Source: an uncultured Eubacteriales bacterium (GTDB lineage: Bacteria > Bacillota > Clostridia > Christensenellales > Aristaeellaceae). Taken from it: a stretch of DNA of 33,855 bases. Every line of letters begins with the position of its first letter. The stretch's first letter is position 1. Both the position numbers and the translations under genes were made by a program. A model generated the notes under the pieces. It made no database searches and was not told the DNA's origin. It saw only the letters and a list, made by a program, of their open reading frames with translations. The stretch spans positions 1 through 33,855 of the forward strand of contig CADANQ010000026.1 in NCBI GenBank assembly GCA_902789365.1, in the 5' to 3' direction. Shown in pieces: positions 7,765 through 16,282 of this stretch.

Positions 7765-9240
7765 TCAGCCGAGGCCCATGACGGTCATGCCGTAGCGAAC
7801 CACATTGAGGGCCTGCGGAACCGCTTCCTCGACTGCCTCGGGGTTCGTTGTGACGATGAACTGGGCCAGGACCGACAGCATCAGGCTGGCCAGCAGCAAT
7901 ATGATCGCGCCGCCAAGACGGGAGGAGATCTGCGCGAAGGGCATCAGCTCCATCCTGTCGGCGGAGGAGAGCACCGCCACGTCGCCGGTGCCGCCCATGT
8001 TGGACATGCACAGGCCCGCGGTGATGCCGGCTTCAAAGGGATAGAAGCCCACCAGCTTGCCGATGAAGGCCGCGCCGACAAAGGCGCCGACGCATGTGGC
8101 AAGGCACAAAAGGAGGTAGGTGATGGAGAAGCTGGAGACCACGGTGTTGATGTCCAGGTAGCAGATGCCGATGCCCACCAGCAGCATGGTGGTCAGGTTC
8201 TTCATGACGAACTGGAACCACTGGTAACAGGCGACCTCGAGGCTTTCCGGCACGATGTTGGTGATCTTGCAGACCGCAACGGTGATGATCATCCAGGCAT
8301 AGGCGTGGATGGTGACACTGGGTACCAGGGCCTTCCAGACGCCCGCGAGGATGAAGCCGAAGACGAAGAAGCCGCCGGAGGTGAGAAGGCCCATGCCCAG
8401 GTTTTTCACCTCGATGTGGTCGCGCTTTTTTTGCATTTCGGGGCTGATCTCCAGTTCCTTGGGATCCATGTGGCCGGCCTTCATCAGCATGCCGTGACCG
8501 TTGAACTTGTCGCCGGCGAGCACCTTGACCAGAATGCCGGCCAGCACGATGGAGATGGCGTTGCCGATGGCCACGGCGGGCGTCATGATGGACAGCGCGG
8601 TATCGGCGCTCATGGAACTGGCCGTGTCAAAGATCTTGGAAAGCGGGGTCGCGCCGGCGCCCATGCCGCCGCCCATGATGGGCAGGGCGATGAGGAGCAG
8701 GGCGTTCATGACCGGGTAGCCCATGATGGCCGCCACGCCCATGCACAGCGCGAAAGCCAGGATCAGACCGCCGAAAATGGCCGGGAAGTAACGGGCGGCG
8801 GCCTTGACCAGCAGCTTGCGGTTCATGCCCAGGATGGAGCCGGTAATCAGGGCTGCGATGTACCAGTCGAGGAACCCGCCGTCGCCCTTGAAGAAGCTGT
8901 TGATGCCGCTCAGCAGGTTGTATCCGCTCTTCAGGGGCAGAGCCATGTTCCCTTCGGGGATCAGGTGGAAATAGACCAGGAGCGCGGAGCCGAAAATGCA
9001 GACGATGGCGCCGCCGCCCAGGTAGCTTTTGATGATGGGAGTGTGATCGCCGATCCAGCCGAGGATCGTGCCCAGTACAATCATGAAGGCGAAGCAGCCC
9101 GTCATACCCGTCGGCAGCACGCCCAGGTATGTGGCGCCGAAGACCACCGCGGCGATGATGCAGAAGATGGGCCAGGGCAGGTTGAAGAAGGTCAGGGCTT
9201 TTTTCTGCGGTTGTTTCTGCAGATTGGGCTTGTTGCTCAT
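7765..9240 (-). CDS. 2-hydroxycarboxylate:cation symporter (malate/citrate type)
   Basis: This 491-residue integral membrane protein belongs to the 2HCT family (CitS, CimH, MaeN). It has about eleven hydrophobic segments. The two family re-entrant-loop regions are visible: GGGMGAGATPLSK in the first half and SNMGGTGDVAVLSSADRM in the second. An arginine in SSRLGGAIIL matches the conserved substrate-binding arginine region of the last helix. It sits 35 nt downstream of a malic enzyme gene, so Na+/malate symport (MaeN-like) is the likeliest role; citrate cannot be excluded. The start follows AGGAGGTAT. The N-terminal tail is charged and lysine/glutamine-rich. Confidence 0.9.
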   Translation of the reverse strand: MSNKPNLQKQPQKKALTFFNLPWPIFCIIAAVVFGATYLGVLPTGMTGCFAFMIVLGTILGWIGDHTPIIKSYLGGGAIVCIFGSALLVYFHLIPEGNMALPLKSGYNLLSGINSFFKGDGGFLDWYIAALITGSILGMNRKLLVKAAARYFPAIFGGLILAFALCMGVAAIMGYPVMNALLLIALPIMGGGMGAGATPLSKIFDTASSMSADTALSIMTPAVAIGNAISIVLAGILVKVLAGDKFNGHGMLMKAGHMDPKELEISPEMQKKRDHIEVKNLGMGLLTSGGFFVFGFILAGVWKALVPSVTIHAYAWMIITVAVCKITNIVPESLEVACYQWFQFVMKNLTTMLLVGIGICYLDINTVVSSFSITYLLLCLATCVGAFVGAAFIGKLVGFYPFEAGITAGLCMSNMGGTGDVAVLSSADRMELMPFAQISSRLGGAIILLLASLMLSVLAQFIVTTNPEAVEEAVPQALNVVRYGMTVMGLG

Positions 9241-9275
9241 GTTATACCTCCTCTTCGGTTCTTTCCGGCCGGGCG

Positions 9276-10445
9276 TTACAGCCTGGCTACGCCGCTGTCG
9301 CGGGCCGCCTGGGCCACGGCTTTGGAAACCGCGGGGCCGATCCGCTTGTCAAAGGCCAGGGGGAGGATGTAATCGGCGGTCAGCTCCTCGGGGGCCACCA
9401 GGTCCGCCAGGGCGAAGGAGGCGGCCTGCTTCATGGCCTCGTTGATGTCCCTGGCGCGCACGTCCAGGGCGCCGCGGAACAATCCGGGGAAGCACATCAC
9501 GTTGTTGATCTGGTTGGGATGGTCGCTGCGGCCGGTGCCGACCACGGCGGCGCCGGCGGCTTTGGCATCGTCGGGCTCGATTTCGGGAACGGGGTTGGCC
9601 ATCGGGAACACGACGGCGCCGGGAGCCATGGATTGAACCATTTCTTTGGAAACGATGTGGGGCGCGCTGACGCCGATGAACGCGTCGGCGCCTTTCATGG
9701 CGTCGGCCAGCTTGCCGGAGAACTTCTCGGGGTTGGTGATCTTCGCCATTTCCGCCTGGGCCGGGTTCATGTCCTCGCCCTCGCAGAGGATGCCGAAACG
9801 GTCCACCATCTTCAGGTGCTTTACGCCCAGGTTCATCAGGTGCTTGCCGATGGCGATGCCGGCGGAGCCGGCGCCGTTGATGACCACCTTCGCCTCGCCG
9901 ATGTCTTTTTTCACCACGCGCAGGGCGTTGATCAGGGCCGCGCCTACCACCACGGCGGTGCCGTGCTGGTCGTCGTGGAAGACGGGGATGTCGCAGATTT
10001 CCTTCAGGCGGCGCTCGATCTCAAAGCAGCGGGGGGCGGCGATGTCCTCCAGGTTGATGCCGCCGAAGGACCCGGAGATCAGATAGACGGTGCGGACGAT
10101 TTCATCCACGTCCTTGGAGCGGATGCAGATGGGGAAGGCGTCCACGTCGCCGAAGGCCTTGAACAGGGCGCATTTGCCCTCCATGACCGGCATGCCGGCC
10201 TCGGGACCGATGTCGCCCAGGCCCAGGACGGCGGTGCCGTCGGTGATGACCGCGACCATGTTGTGGCGGCGGGTGAGGGTGAAGGATTTGTTGTAATCCT
10301 TCTGGATTTCCAGACAGGGCTGGGCGACGCCGGGCGTGTATGCCAGTGAAAGGTCCTCTTTATTCTTTACCGGGACACGGGAAACGACCTCGATCTTTCC
10401 CTGCCATTCCTCATGCAGACGTAAGGATTCTTCCGCGTAATTCAT
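9276..10445 (-). CDS. NAD(P)-dependent malic enzyme
   Basis: This enzyme converts malate to pyruvate and CO2, reducing NAD(P)+. The 389-residue length is that of the short bacterial YtsJ/MaeB-like class without the phosphotransacetylase domain. Y36 in AYTPGV is the expected catalytic tyrosine and K91 in EGKCALFK the catalytic lysine. Metal ligands are E133-D134 (NLED) and D158/D159 (HDDQHGTA). The nucleotide-binding loop is GAGSAG at 191-196. Cofactor preference cannot be judged safely. The start follows a GGGGGA ribosome binding site. It is the first gene of a two-gene malate operon. Confidence 0.95.
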   Translation of the reverse strand: MNYAEESLRLHEEWQGKIEVVSRVPVKNKEDLSLAYTPGVAQPCLEIQKDYNKSFTLTRRHNMVAVITDGTAVLGLGDIGPEAGMPVMEGKCALFKAFGDVDAFPICIRSKDVDEIVRTVYLISGSFGGINLEDIAAPRCFEIERRLKEICDIPVFHDDQHGTAVVVGAALINALRVVKKDIGEAKVVINGAGSAGIAIGKHLMNLGVKHLKMVDRFGILCEGEDMNPAQAEMAKITNPEKFSGKLADAMKGADAFIGVSAPHIVSKEMVQSMAPGAVVFPMANPVPEIEPDDAKAAGAAVVGTGRSDHPNQINNVMCFPGLFRGALDVRARDINEAMKQAASFALADLVAPEELTADYILPLAFDKRIGPAVSKAVAQAARDSGVARL

Positions 10446-10493
10446 AATGATTTCCCCCTTGTTTTTTTAGTTTTTCCGCTGCTTATATCCTAT

Positions 10494-10515
10494 TTGATTT
10501 TATCGGAAAAATCAA
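10494..10515. promoter_or_regulatory. Inverted repeat upstream of malic enzyme, possible operator
   Basis: TTGATTTT (10494-10501) and AAAATCAA (10508-10515) form a perfect 8-bp inverted repeat with a 6-nt spacer, 49 nt upstream of the malic enzyme start. It could bind a dimeric regulator. The region is AT-rich, which raises the chance level. Minus-strand promoter elements can be proposed here, for example TTGCTT and TAAAAT with an 18-nt spacer, but none is convincing. Confidence 0.4.
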
Positions 10516-10641
10516 GACCTGATTTTACATTTTATATGATTTTGTAAGCAAATGATGCTTTGTGCCGATGTTTTTATGATATATCGGGAAATCTTATCGG
10601 CTCCGAATTCGCGCGGTTTTTTTCGCGGGGCGGGAGAGCCC

Positions 10642-10671
10642 TTGCCGAAGGGAGCCGATTCGTTTTATAAT
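10642..10671 (+). promoter_or_regulatory. Promoter of the pectin operon
   Basis: TTGCCG (10642-10647) and a perfect TATAAT (10666-10671) are separated by 18 nt. Transcription should begin near 10678, giving a leader of about 54 nt. The second arm of a 9-bp inverted repeat (10596-10604 with 10651-10659) lies in the spacer, a plausible regulator position. Confidence 0.7.
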
Positions 10672-10731
10672 GCATGGGAAGAACCGCCCGGACGGGCGGG
10701 AAAGCTTTTTGGAAAAAGGAGCCCGCCGAAT

Positions 10732-13155
10732 ATGGATATCAGGATCGAACGTATCGAAGAGGAAAAGATCTCCCTTGCGTGGGACCGTGTTCCCGGAGCG
10801 GTTTCCTACCGCCTGCTGTGGACCGATTCGCCCCGGGAGGAAATGGAATACATCCCTCTTGAGGAAACGGAAAAAACGCGCGCCGAAGTATCGAAAACAA
10901 CCCATGTGCCCCATTATTTCAGGGTTCAGGCCCTGGACGGAGAGAAGAAAGCGATCGCGTCCTCCGGCGCGGCGGCAAGCCCGGTGAAAAAAATCTTCCG
11001 CCCGTGCTATGAAAGCCTCGGGCGGGGACTGGCCGCCTGTATGACGGCCAGCGGGGTTTTCCTCAGCTGGCGTTTCCTCCGGTCCGAATGGCGCGGGTAC
11101 AATGCGCGGGGCCTGACGGGCAAGGTGTTTCGCGTGTACCGGAACGGGGAGGAGATTGCCCTTGTTACCGACAGCACCAATTACCTGGATACGGAGGGCG
11201 GGCCGGAAGACAGCTATCAGGTGGCGGCCCTGGACCCGGACACCGGGGCGCAGGATTCGCTTTCGGAGGCGGTGAAGCCCTGGAAAAGCGGCAAGAACTA
11301 TCTGGAGATCCCCCTGAAGCGCCCGGAGGGAGGCGTAACGCCGGCGGGCGAGGAATTTGAATACCATGCCAACGACATGAGCGTCGGGGACGTGGACGGA
11401 GACGGGGAGTACGAATATTTCCTCAAGTGGGATCCCTCCAACGCCCATGACGTCAGCCAGAAGGGATACACCGGCAGGTGCATTATCGACTGCTTCACCC
11501 GGGAGGGCGTGCTCCTGTGGCGGCTGGACATGGTCCCCAACATCCGCGCCGGCGCTCATTACACCCAGTTCATCGTGATGGATTTCAACCTGGACGGCCG
11601 GGCGGAGATGGCGGTCAAAACCGCGCCGGGTACCCGGATGACACGCTATGCCCCGGACGGGACGGTGATGTGGGAAAAATTCATCACCCTGCCCGGGGAG
11701 GACGTAAAACGCGGCGTAACCCACGGGGACAATTACGTGTGCTCCGCGGCGGATTACCGGGAGCACATGATCCGTACCTTCATGAACTGGCACGCGCATC
11801 CGGAGGTTATCGCGGGGCACTGGCCGAAGGCGGCGGAGACCTGTTTCGGCCTGGAGGAAAGGTACGCCTATCCCCTTTCCCGGGAGGACGCCGCCGAAAT
11901 TGCCGACTATTTTATCGGCGTTTACGCCCCGTCACGCAGTCCCCGCAACGACCTTACGGATTTCGAGGGCTTCATTTACGAAGGACCGGAGTACCTGACC
12001 ATGTTTTCCGGCATGGGTGAAGAGCTGGAAACGATCCCCTTCCCCTTCCCCCGGGACGACGACGGGCTGATGTGGGGGGATTACGCCATGCGGCGAATCG
12101 AGCCCTGCAACCGGGTGGACCGGTTCCTGGCCGGGGCGGCCTACCTGGACGGGGAGAGGCCGTACCTGATCATGAGCCGCGGATACTACACCCGCTCGGC
12201 GGTGGCCGCGTACAGCTTTTTTGAGGGCCGCTTCAAACTGGAGTGGAAGGCGGACAGCGGGTATCCGGTGATGGACAATCCCTTCAACTGCGCGGCCCAC
12301 GGCCTGGAGGGACGGGACCCTGTGTACGGCACCTTCGCCGGACAGGGCAACCACAGCCTGTCCACCGCCGACGTGGACGGGGACGGAAGGCAGGAGGTGG
12401 TCTACGGCGCGGCGGTTCTTGACCACGACGGGAGCCTTCTGTATTCCAGCTATGACCGTCTTCCGGACGGAAGGCGCGCAAGGCTCGGCCACGGGGACAG
12501 TTTCCATGTGGCGAAGATCGACCCGGACCGGCCGGGATACCAGATATTCAACGTGTTCGAAGGCGCGCGGCACGCCCCCTACGGCTGGGCCCTCAGGGAC
12601 GCGGCCACGGGGAAGGTGTTTTTCGGCGAATACGCGGAATGTGACCTGGGGCGCTGCATGATCGGGAAGATCTGCCCGGACGTCCGGGGATGGCAGGTGT
12701 GGGCCGACGGCCGGGTGTTCGACTGCAAAGGACGGGACCTGGGCATCAGGGCTCCCGGCACCAACCAGGGCATCCGCTGGGCGGCGGACATGACCACCCA
12801 GGTGATCGATTTCAATTATGCCGCCGGCGAGAAGCAGCGGGGCGTGGTGAACGATATCGCGCACGGCGTCATGCTTGCCCCCGAGGGCACGCTGACCAAC
12901 AACCATACCAAGGGCAACCCTTGCCTGGTGGCCGATGTATTGGGGGATTTCAGGGAAAACCTGATCCTGCGCACCGAGGACGACCGGTTTATCCGCATCT
13001 ATATGAATACCGAGGTGACGGACCACAAGCTGTTTACCATGATGCAGGATTTGCAGTACCGCTCCTCCATAGCGTGGCAGAACAACTGCTATAACCAGAC
13101 AGGGTATCCGTCCTTCTATTACGGCCCGGACATGGATTGGGGCGAGGTGCGCTGA
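10732..13155 (+). CDS. Rhamnogalacturonan lyase, PL11 family
   Basis: This enzyme cleaves the rhamnogalacturonan-I backbone of pectin by beta-elimination. The 807-residue protein has an N-terminal fibronectin-III-like module (about residues 1-85) and then a PL11 catalytic region like YesW/YesX. Calcium-type DVDGDG loops occur at 220-225 and 547-552, with a DFNLDGR loop at 284-290. Other family stretches are NDMSVGD, MFSGMGEELETI, MSRGYYTRS and GHGDSFHV. No signal peptide is visible, which suggests a cytoplasmic enzyme such as YesX. The frame is open to 10552, but the promoter lies within that extension and the ATG at 10732 has AAAAGGAG upstream. First gene of the pectin operon. Confidence 0.92.
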   Translation: MDIRIERIEEEKISLAWDRVPGAVSYRLLWTDSPREEMEYIPLEETEKTRAEVSKTTHVPHYFRVQALDGEKKAIASSGAAASPVKKIFRPCYESLGRGLAACMTASGVFLSWRFLRSEWRGYNARGLTGKVFRVYRNGEEIALVTDSTNYLDTEGGPEDSYQVAALDPDTGAQDSLSEAVKPWKSGKNYLEIPLKRPEGGVTPAGEEFEYHANDMSVGDVDGDGEYEYFLKWDPSNAHDVSQKGYTGRCIIDCFTREGVLLWRLDMVPNIRAGAHYTQFIVMDFNLDGRAEMAVKTAPGTRMTRYAPDGTVMWEKFITLPGEDVKRGVTHGDNYVCSAADYREHMIRTFMNWHAHPEVIAGHWPKAAETCFGLEERYAYPLSREDAAEIADYFIGVYAPSRSPRNDLTDFEGFIYEGPEYLTMFSGMGEELETIPFPFPRDDDGLMWGDYAMRRIEPCNRVDRFLAGAAYLDGERPYLIMSRGYYTRSAVAAYSFFEGRFKLEWKADSGYPVMDNPFNCAAHGLEGRDPVYGTFAGQGNHSLSTADVDGDGRQEVVYGAAVLDHDGSLLYSSYDRLPDGRRARLGHGDSFHVAKIDPDRPGYQIFNVFEGARHAPYGWALRDAATGKVFFGEYAECDLGRCMIGKICPDVRGWQVWADGRVFDCKGRDLGIRAPGTNQGIRWAADMTTQVIDFNYAAGEKQRGVVNDIAHGVMLAPEGTLTNNHTKGNPCLVADVLGDFRENLILRTEDDRFIRIYMNTEVTDHKLFTMMQDLQYRSSIAWQNNCYNQTGYPSFYYGPDMDWGEVR

Positions 13156-13190
13156 CAAAACGGAAACCGGCGGCGGAAAGAGGAAAAACG

Positions 13191-13697
13191 ATGAGCGAAA
13201 TGAAGCACTGCATGGCCTGCGGGGCGGCTCTTAAGATGAAATATCACCCCGACGAGGAAACGATGGTCCCCTTCTGCGAAAGGTGCGGGGACTGGCGGTT
13301 TCCGGTGTTTTCCGCGGCGGTGAGCATGGTGACGCTTTCCCCGGACAGGAAGCGGGTCCTTCTGATCCGGCAGTACGGGCGGCCTTTCTGGATCCTGCCC
13401 GCGGGGTACATCAACCGGGGCGAGGACGCGGAGAGCGCCGTCTGCAGGGAGATCCGGGAGGAGCTTGGCCTGGGGGTTTTGAGCCTGAGGTTCAACCGGA
13501 CCCATTATTACCCGCCGTCCAATACGCTGATGCTCAATTTTGAGGCGGCGGCGGACAGCGTGGAGGTGCGCCCCAACAAAGAGGTGGACGACTGGCGGTG
13601 GTTCGATGAAAAAGAGGCGCGGGAAAACGTGCGCCCGGATTCCCTGGCCCAAAGGTTCCTGGAGGGGTATTTCACCGGGGTTTATCCCTGGGAGTGA
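13191..13697 (+). CDS. Zinc-ribbon NUDIX hydrolase
   Basis: This 168-residue protein has an N-terminal four-cysteine ribbon (C7, C10, C29, C32) and then a NUDIX domain. The NUDIX box spans G72-L94 with E78, R86-E87 and E90-E91 in the canonical spacing, so a divalent-metal nucleoside-diphosphate hydrolase is expected. The ribbon-NUDIX order recalls NAD+ diphosphatase (NudC), but the protein is shorter and I do not see the SQPWPFP motif that marks NudC. The substrate is unknown. It starts at ATG 13191 after AGAGGAAAAA and sits between the lyase (35 nt) and the esterase gene (31 nt), so it is cotranscribed with pectin genes. Confidence 0.9.
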   Translation: MSEMKHCMACGAALKMKYHPDEETMVPFCERCGDWRFPVFSAAVSMVTLSPDRKRVLLIRQYGRPFWILPAGYINRGEDAESAVCREIREELGLGVLSLRFNRTHYYPPSNTLMLNFEAAADSVEVRPNKEVDDWRWFDEKEARENVRPDSLAQRFLEGYFTGVYPWE

Positions 13698-13728
13698 CCG
13701 TGAAGACAATAATAACGGAGGGTGAAAC

Positions 13729-14382
13729 ATGACTGTCTATATCTGCGGGGATTCCACGGCGGCAAGCTATTCCGTATGGGACGCGCCGATGACGGGCTGG
13801 GGGCAGGCGCTGCCCCGCTTTCTTCCGGGGGTGCGGGTGGAAAACCGGGCATTCGCCGGCAGGAGCTCCAAATCCTTTATTTCCGAGGGCAGGCTGCAGA
13901 AGATTGAGACGGAGATCGCCCCGGGCGACCTGATGATGATCCAGTTTGCCCACAACGACGAAAGCGGCCTCGTCTGGCGGCATACCGACCCCTGGACCTC
14001 ATACACCAATACGCTTTCGATTTTCGCGGACACGGCCCTGATGCGCGGGGCGGTGCCGGTGCTCATGACCCCGGTCTGTCTGAGGACATGGCGGGAGGGA
14101 AGGCTGGAGGAATCCCACGGGGATTACCCCGAGGCGGTCCGCACCCTGGCCATGACGCGCAGGCTGCCGCTGATCGACATGTACCTTGAAAGCCGCAGGA
14201 TCGTTGAGGAGATGGGGGAGGAAAAAAGCAAACGGCTGTTCATGCGCCTTCCCGAAGGGGTGTTCCCGCGCTTTATCGCCGGGCGGGAGGATGACGCGCA
14301 CACAAGGCTCGCCGGGGCCGAGGCCTTTGCCGCCTTCGCGGCGGCGGAACTGAAAAAATCGGGGCTTTTGCCGGGAGGATAA
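13729..14382 (+). CDS. Rhamnogalacturonan acetylesterase-like GDSL esterase (CE12)
   Basis: This 217-residue SGNH/GDSL hydrolase should remove acetyl groups from galacturonic acid in rhamnogalacturonan fragments. The blocks are intact: GDST near residues 7-10 carries the nucleophile serine, AGRSSKSF provides the oxyanion glycine, FAHND the asparagine, and DDAH the Asp-His pair. This matches the CE12/YesT layout. No signal peptide is present. The start follows GGAGGGTGAAAC. The gene is 5 nt upstream of the CE8-CE12 fusion, whose second domain is clearly related to it (shared PMTGWGQAL and GRSSKSFI), suggesting duplication. Confidence 0.9.
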   Translation: MTVYICGDSTAASYSVWDAPMTGWGQALPRFLPGVRVENRAFAGRSSKSFISEGRLQKIETEIAPGDLMMIQFAHNDESGLVWRHTDPWTSYTNTLSIFADTALMRGAVPVLMTPVCLRTWREGRLEESHGDYPEAVRTLAMTRRLPLIDMYLESRRIVEEMGEEKSKRLFMRLPEGVFPRFIAGREDDAHTRLAGAEAFAAFAAAELKKSGLLPGG

Positions 14383-14387
14383 AAGAT

Positions 14388-16091
14388 ATGTATATCATAG
14401 CAAAGGACGGAAGCGGGGATTTTACCTCCATCCAGGCGGCTGTCGACGCCGTCGATACCTCCGGGCGCGCCCCGGTCATTCTGCTGGTCAGGATGGACGA
14501 ATACCATGAGCGCGTGGTGGTCAACAAGGACAATATCCGTATCGTGGGCGAGGACCGGGACCGGACGGTGATCACCAATTCGGCCTGCGCGAAGGATTTG
14601 GGCCCGGACGGGAAGGAAAAGGGGACCTTTCTTTCGTTTACGATGATCGTGACCGGGAACAACGTGGAGGTGGAGAACCTGACCGTCCGCAACGACGCCG
14701 GGGACGGGGACACGGCGGGCCAGGCCGTGGCGGTGTACGCGGCGGGGGACCGGGGCGTGTGGCGCAACTGCCGCCTGATCGCCTGCCAGGACACCCTGTT
14801 CTGCGGACCGACCATGCCCAAGGTGGAAAAGGAGATTTCCCCGAGGATCAGCGCCGCCCAGTGCGTGGAAAGCTGCGGGGACTGCCCGCCCACCCGGGCC
14901 CGCCAGTATTTTGAAAACTGCTTCATCCGCGGGGACGTGGACTTTATCTTCGGCCCCTACCGCTGCTGGTTCGAGGGATGCACCCTGTATATGAACGCCC
15001 GGGGCGGGATGTATACGGCGGCCAACACCCCGGAAAAGCAGCCCTTCGGCATGGTGTTCCATCACTGCGTCCTGACCGGGGAATGCGGCGAGGGACAGGC
15101 GTATCTCGGCCGCCCCTGGCGCGCCTTTGCCCGCACGCTGTTCCTGGAATGCGAAATGGACGAACACGTTTCCCCCCGGGGCTTTCTGGACTGGGACGAA
15201 AAAAGGCCGGTTACCGAAAGATACGGCGAATGGCGCACCCGGGGAGCGCGGGCGGCGCAGGAAACCCGGCACCCGAGGCAGAAGCGCCTGACCGACGAGG
15301 AGGCCGCCGTCGTGACCCTCAGGGAGGTTATCGGCGGATATGACGACTGGCGGCCGGACAGGCGCGTGCCCACCTGGTATCTGTGCGGCGATTTCACCAT
15401 GGCGGACTACGGGGAGGAGTCCTTCCCGATGACAGGCTGGGGGCAGGCGCTTAAAAGGCTGGCGCCGGACAACGTGTATGTGGAGAACTGCGCGGTGAAC
15501 GGCAGGTCCAGCAAAAGCTTTATCGCCGAAAAGCGCCTGGGCTTTATTGAGCTGTGCTTAAGGCCGGGGGACAGGCTGATCGTCTCCTTCAGCCACAACG
15601 ACGAAAAGAGCGATCCCCTGCGGTATACCTCTCCCCGGGTCACCTTCCCGGAATACCTGACCATGTACCTGGACGCGGCCCGCAGGCAGGGCGCGGAAGC
15701 GGTTCTTGCGACGCCGGTCGCGCGGCGGCATTACGGCCCCGACGGCCGCCTGATGTACACCCACGGGGATTATCCCGCGGCCATGCGGGACCTGGCGATA
15801 AAATGCGGCGTCAGATGCCTGGACCTGGAGGCGGCCTCCATGGCGATGTTCGAAAAGGAAGGCCCGGAGGGCACCGGGCGGCTGTTCTGCCACGTTCCCG
15901 CGGGAAGCAAAAACTATCCCGTGGGCCTTCGGGACAACAGCCACCTGCAGTTCGCGGGGGCGGTCCGCGTGGCGCAATTGTTCCTTGACATGGACGCGGG
16001 GATGAAGGTGGAAACCGCCCGGGCCCCGGAGGCCCGGCCGGCGGACATTCAGGACCTGGTATCGCGGGAGGACAGCGTTTACGCGCCTTGA
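14388..16091 (+). CDS. Pectin methylesterase (CE8) fused to a CE12-like domain lacking the nucleophile serine
   Basis: A 567-residue two-domain protein. Residues 1-300 are a CE8 pectinesterase beta-helix. The expected residues are Q134 and D135 (CQDTLF), D185 (VDFIFG), and R242 and W244 (LGRPW), so demethylation of galacturonan is likely. A cysteine-rich stretch (C159, C163, C166, C178) is unusual. Residues about 325-535 are a CE12/GDSL domain keeping G372 (NGRSS), N404 (SHND), D516 and H519. The nucleophile position in GDS is phenylalanine (F336, codon TTC at 15393-15395), so this half is probably inactive or repurposed. There is no signal peptide. The ribosome binding site GGGAGG overlaps the end of the preceding CE12 gene. 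Confidence 0.92.
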   Translation: MYIIAKDGSGDFTSIQAAVDAVDTSGRAPVILLVRMDEYHERVVVNKDNIRIVGEDRDRTVITNSACAKDLGPDGKEKGTFLSFTMIVTGNNVEVENLTVRNDAGDGDTAGQAVAVYAAGDRGVWRNCRLIACQDTLFCGPTMPKVEKEISPRISAAQCVESCGDCPPTRARQYFENCFIRGDVDFIFGPYRCWFEGCTLYMNARGGMYTAANTPEKQPFGMVFHHCVLTGECGEGQAYLGRPWRAFARTLFLECEMDEHVSPRGFLDWDEKRPVTERYGEWRTRGARAAQETRHPRQKRLTDEEAAVVTLREVIGGYDDWRPDRRVPTWYLCGDFTMADYGEESFPMTGWGQALKRLAPDNVYVENCAVNGRSSKSFIAEKRLGFIELCLRPGDRLIVSFSHNDEKSDPLRYTSPRVTFPEYLTMYLDAARRQGAEAVLATPVARRHYGPDGRLMYTHGDYPAAMRDLAIKCGVRCLDLEAASMAMFEKEGPEGTGRLFCHVPAGSKNYPVGLRDNSHLQFAGAVRVAQLFLDMDAGMKVETARAPEARPADIQDLVSREDSVYAP

Positions 16092-16242
16092 CGTCCCTGA
16101 CATGCCGCGAAGGCGCCGCCGTCTCCTGCGAGGACGGAGAGAGTGCGTTTTAAATACAATATTTGTAAATTGCAGGACAATATATGGTCAACGGGGAACA
16201 ACGGCTGATGCATTATTATGCATTATTGTATTATACGAACGC
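16092..16242. promoter_or_regulatory. Upstream control region with 10-bp tandem repeats
   Basis: This gap separates the pectin enzyme genes from the transporter. Near its start, CCGTCTCCT (16119-16127) can pair with AGGACGG (16131-16137) as a weak hairpin, possibly ending the enzyme transcript. Two head-to-tail copies of TGCATTATTA/G lie at 16209-16218 and 16219-16228, one helical turn apart and 14 nt upstream of the -35 box. That is a position used by activators or an UP element. Confidence 0.45.
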
Positions 16243-16271
16243 TTGACAGTAAAAACCTGATGGTATAAAAT
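16243..16271 (+). promoter_or_regulatory. Promoter of the sugar ABC transporter operon
   Basis: A perfect TTGACA at 16243-16248 and TAAAAT at 16266-16271 are separated by 17 nt; TATAAA at 16264-16269 is an alternative -10. Transcription should start near 16278, leaving a leader of about 52 nt. Confidence 0.8.
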
Positions 16272-16282
16272 AAGAGCAACCG

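Noticed and set aside
10552..10731. Upstream start for the rhamnogalacturonan lyase
   Set aside because: A promoter with TATAAT lies inside this stretch, and the ATG at 10732 has its own ribosome binding site. The extension does not look like a signal peptide.
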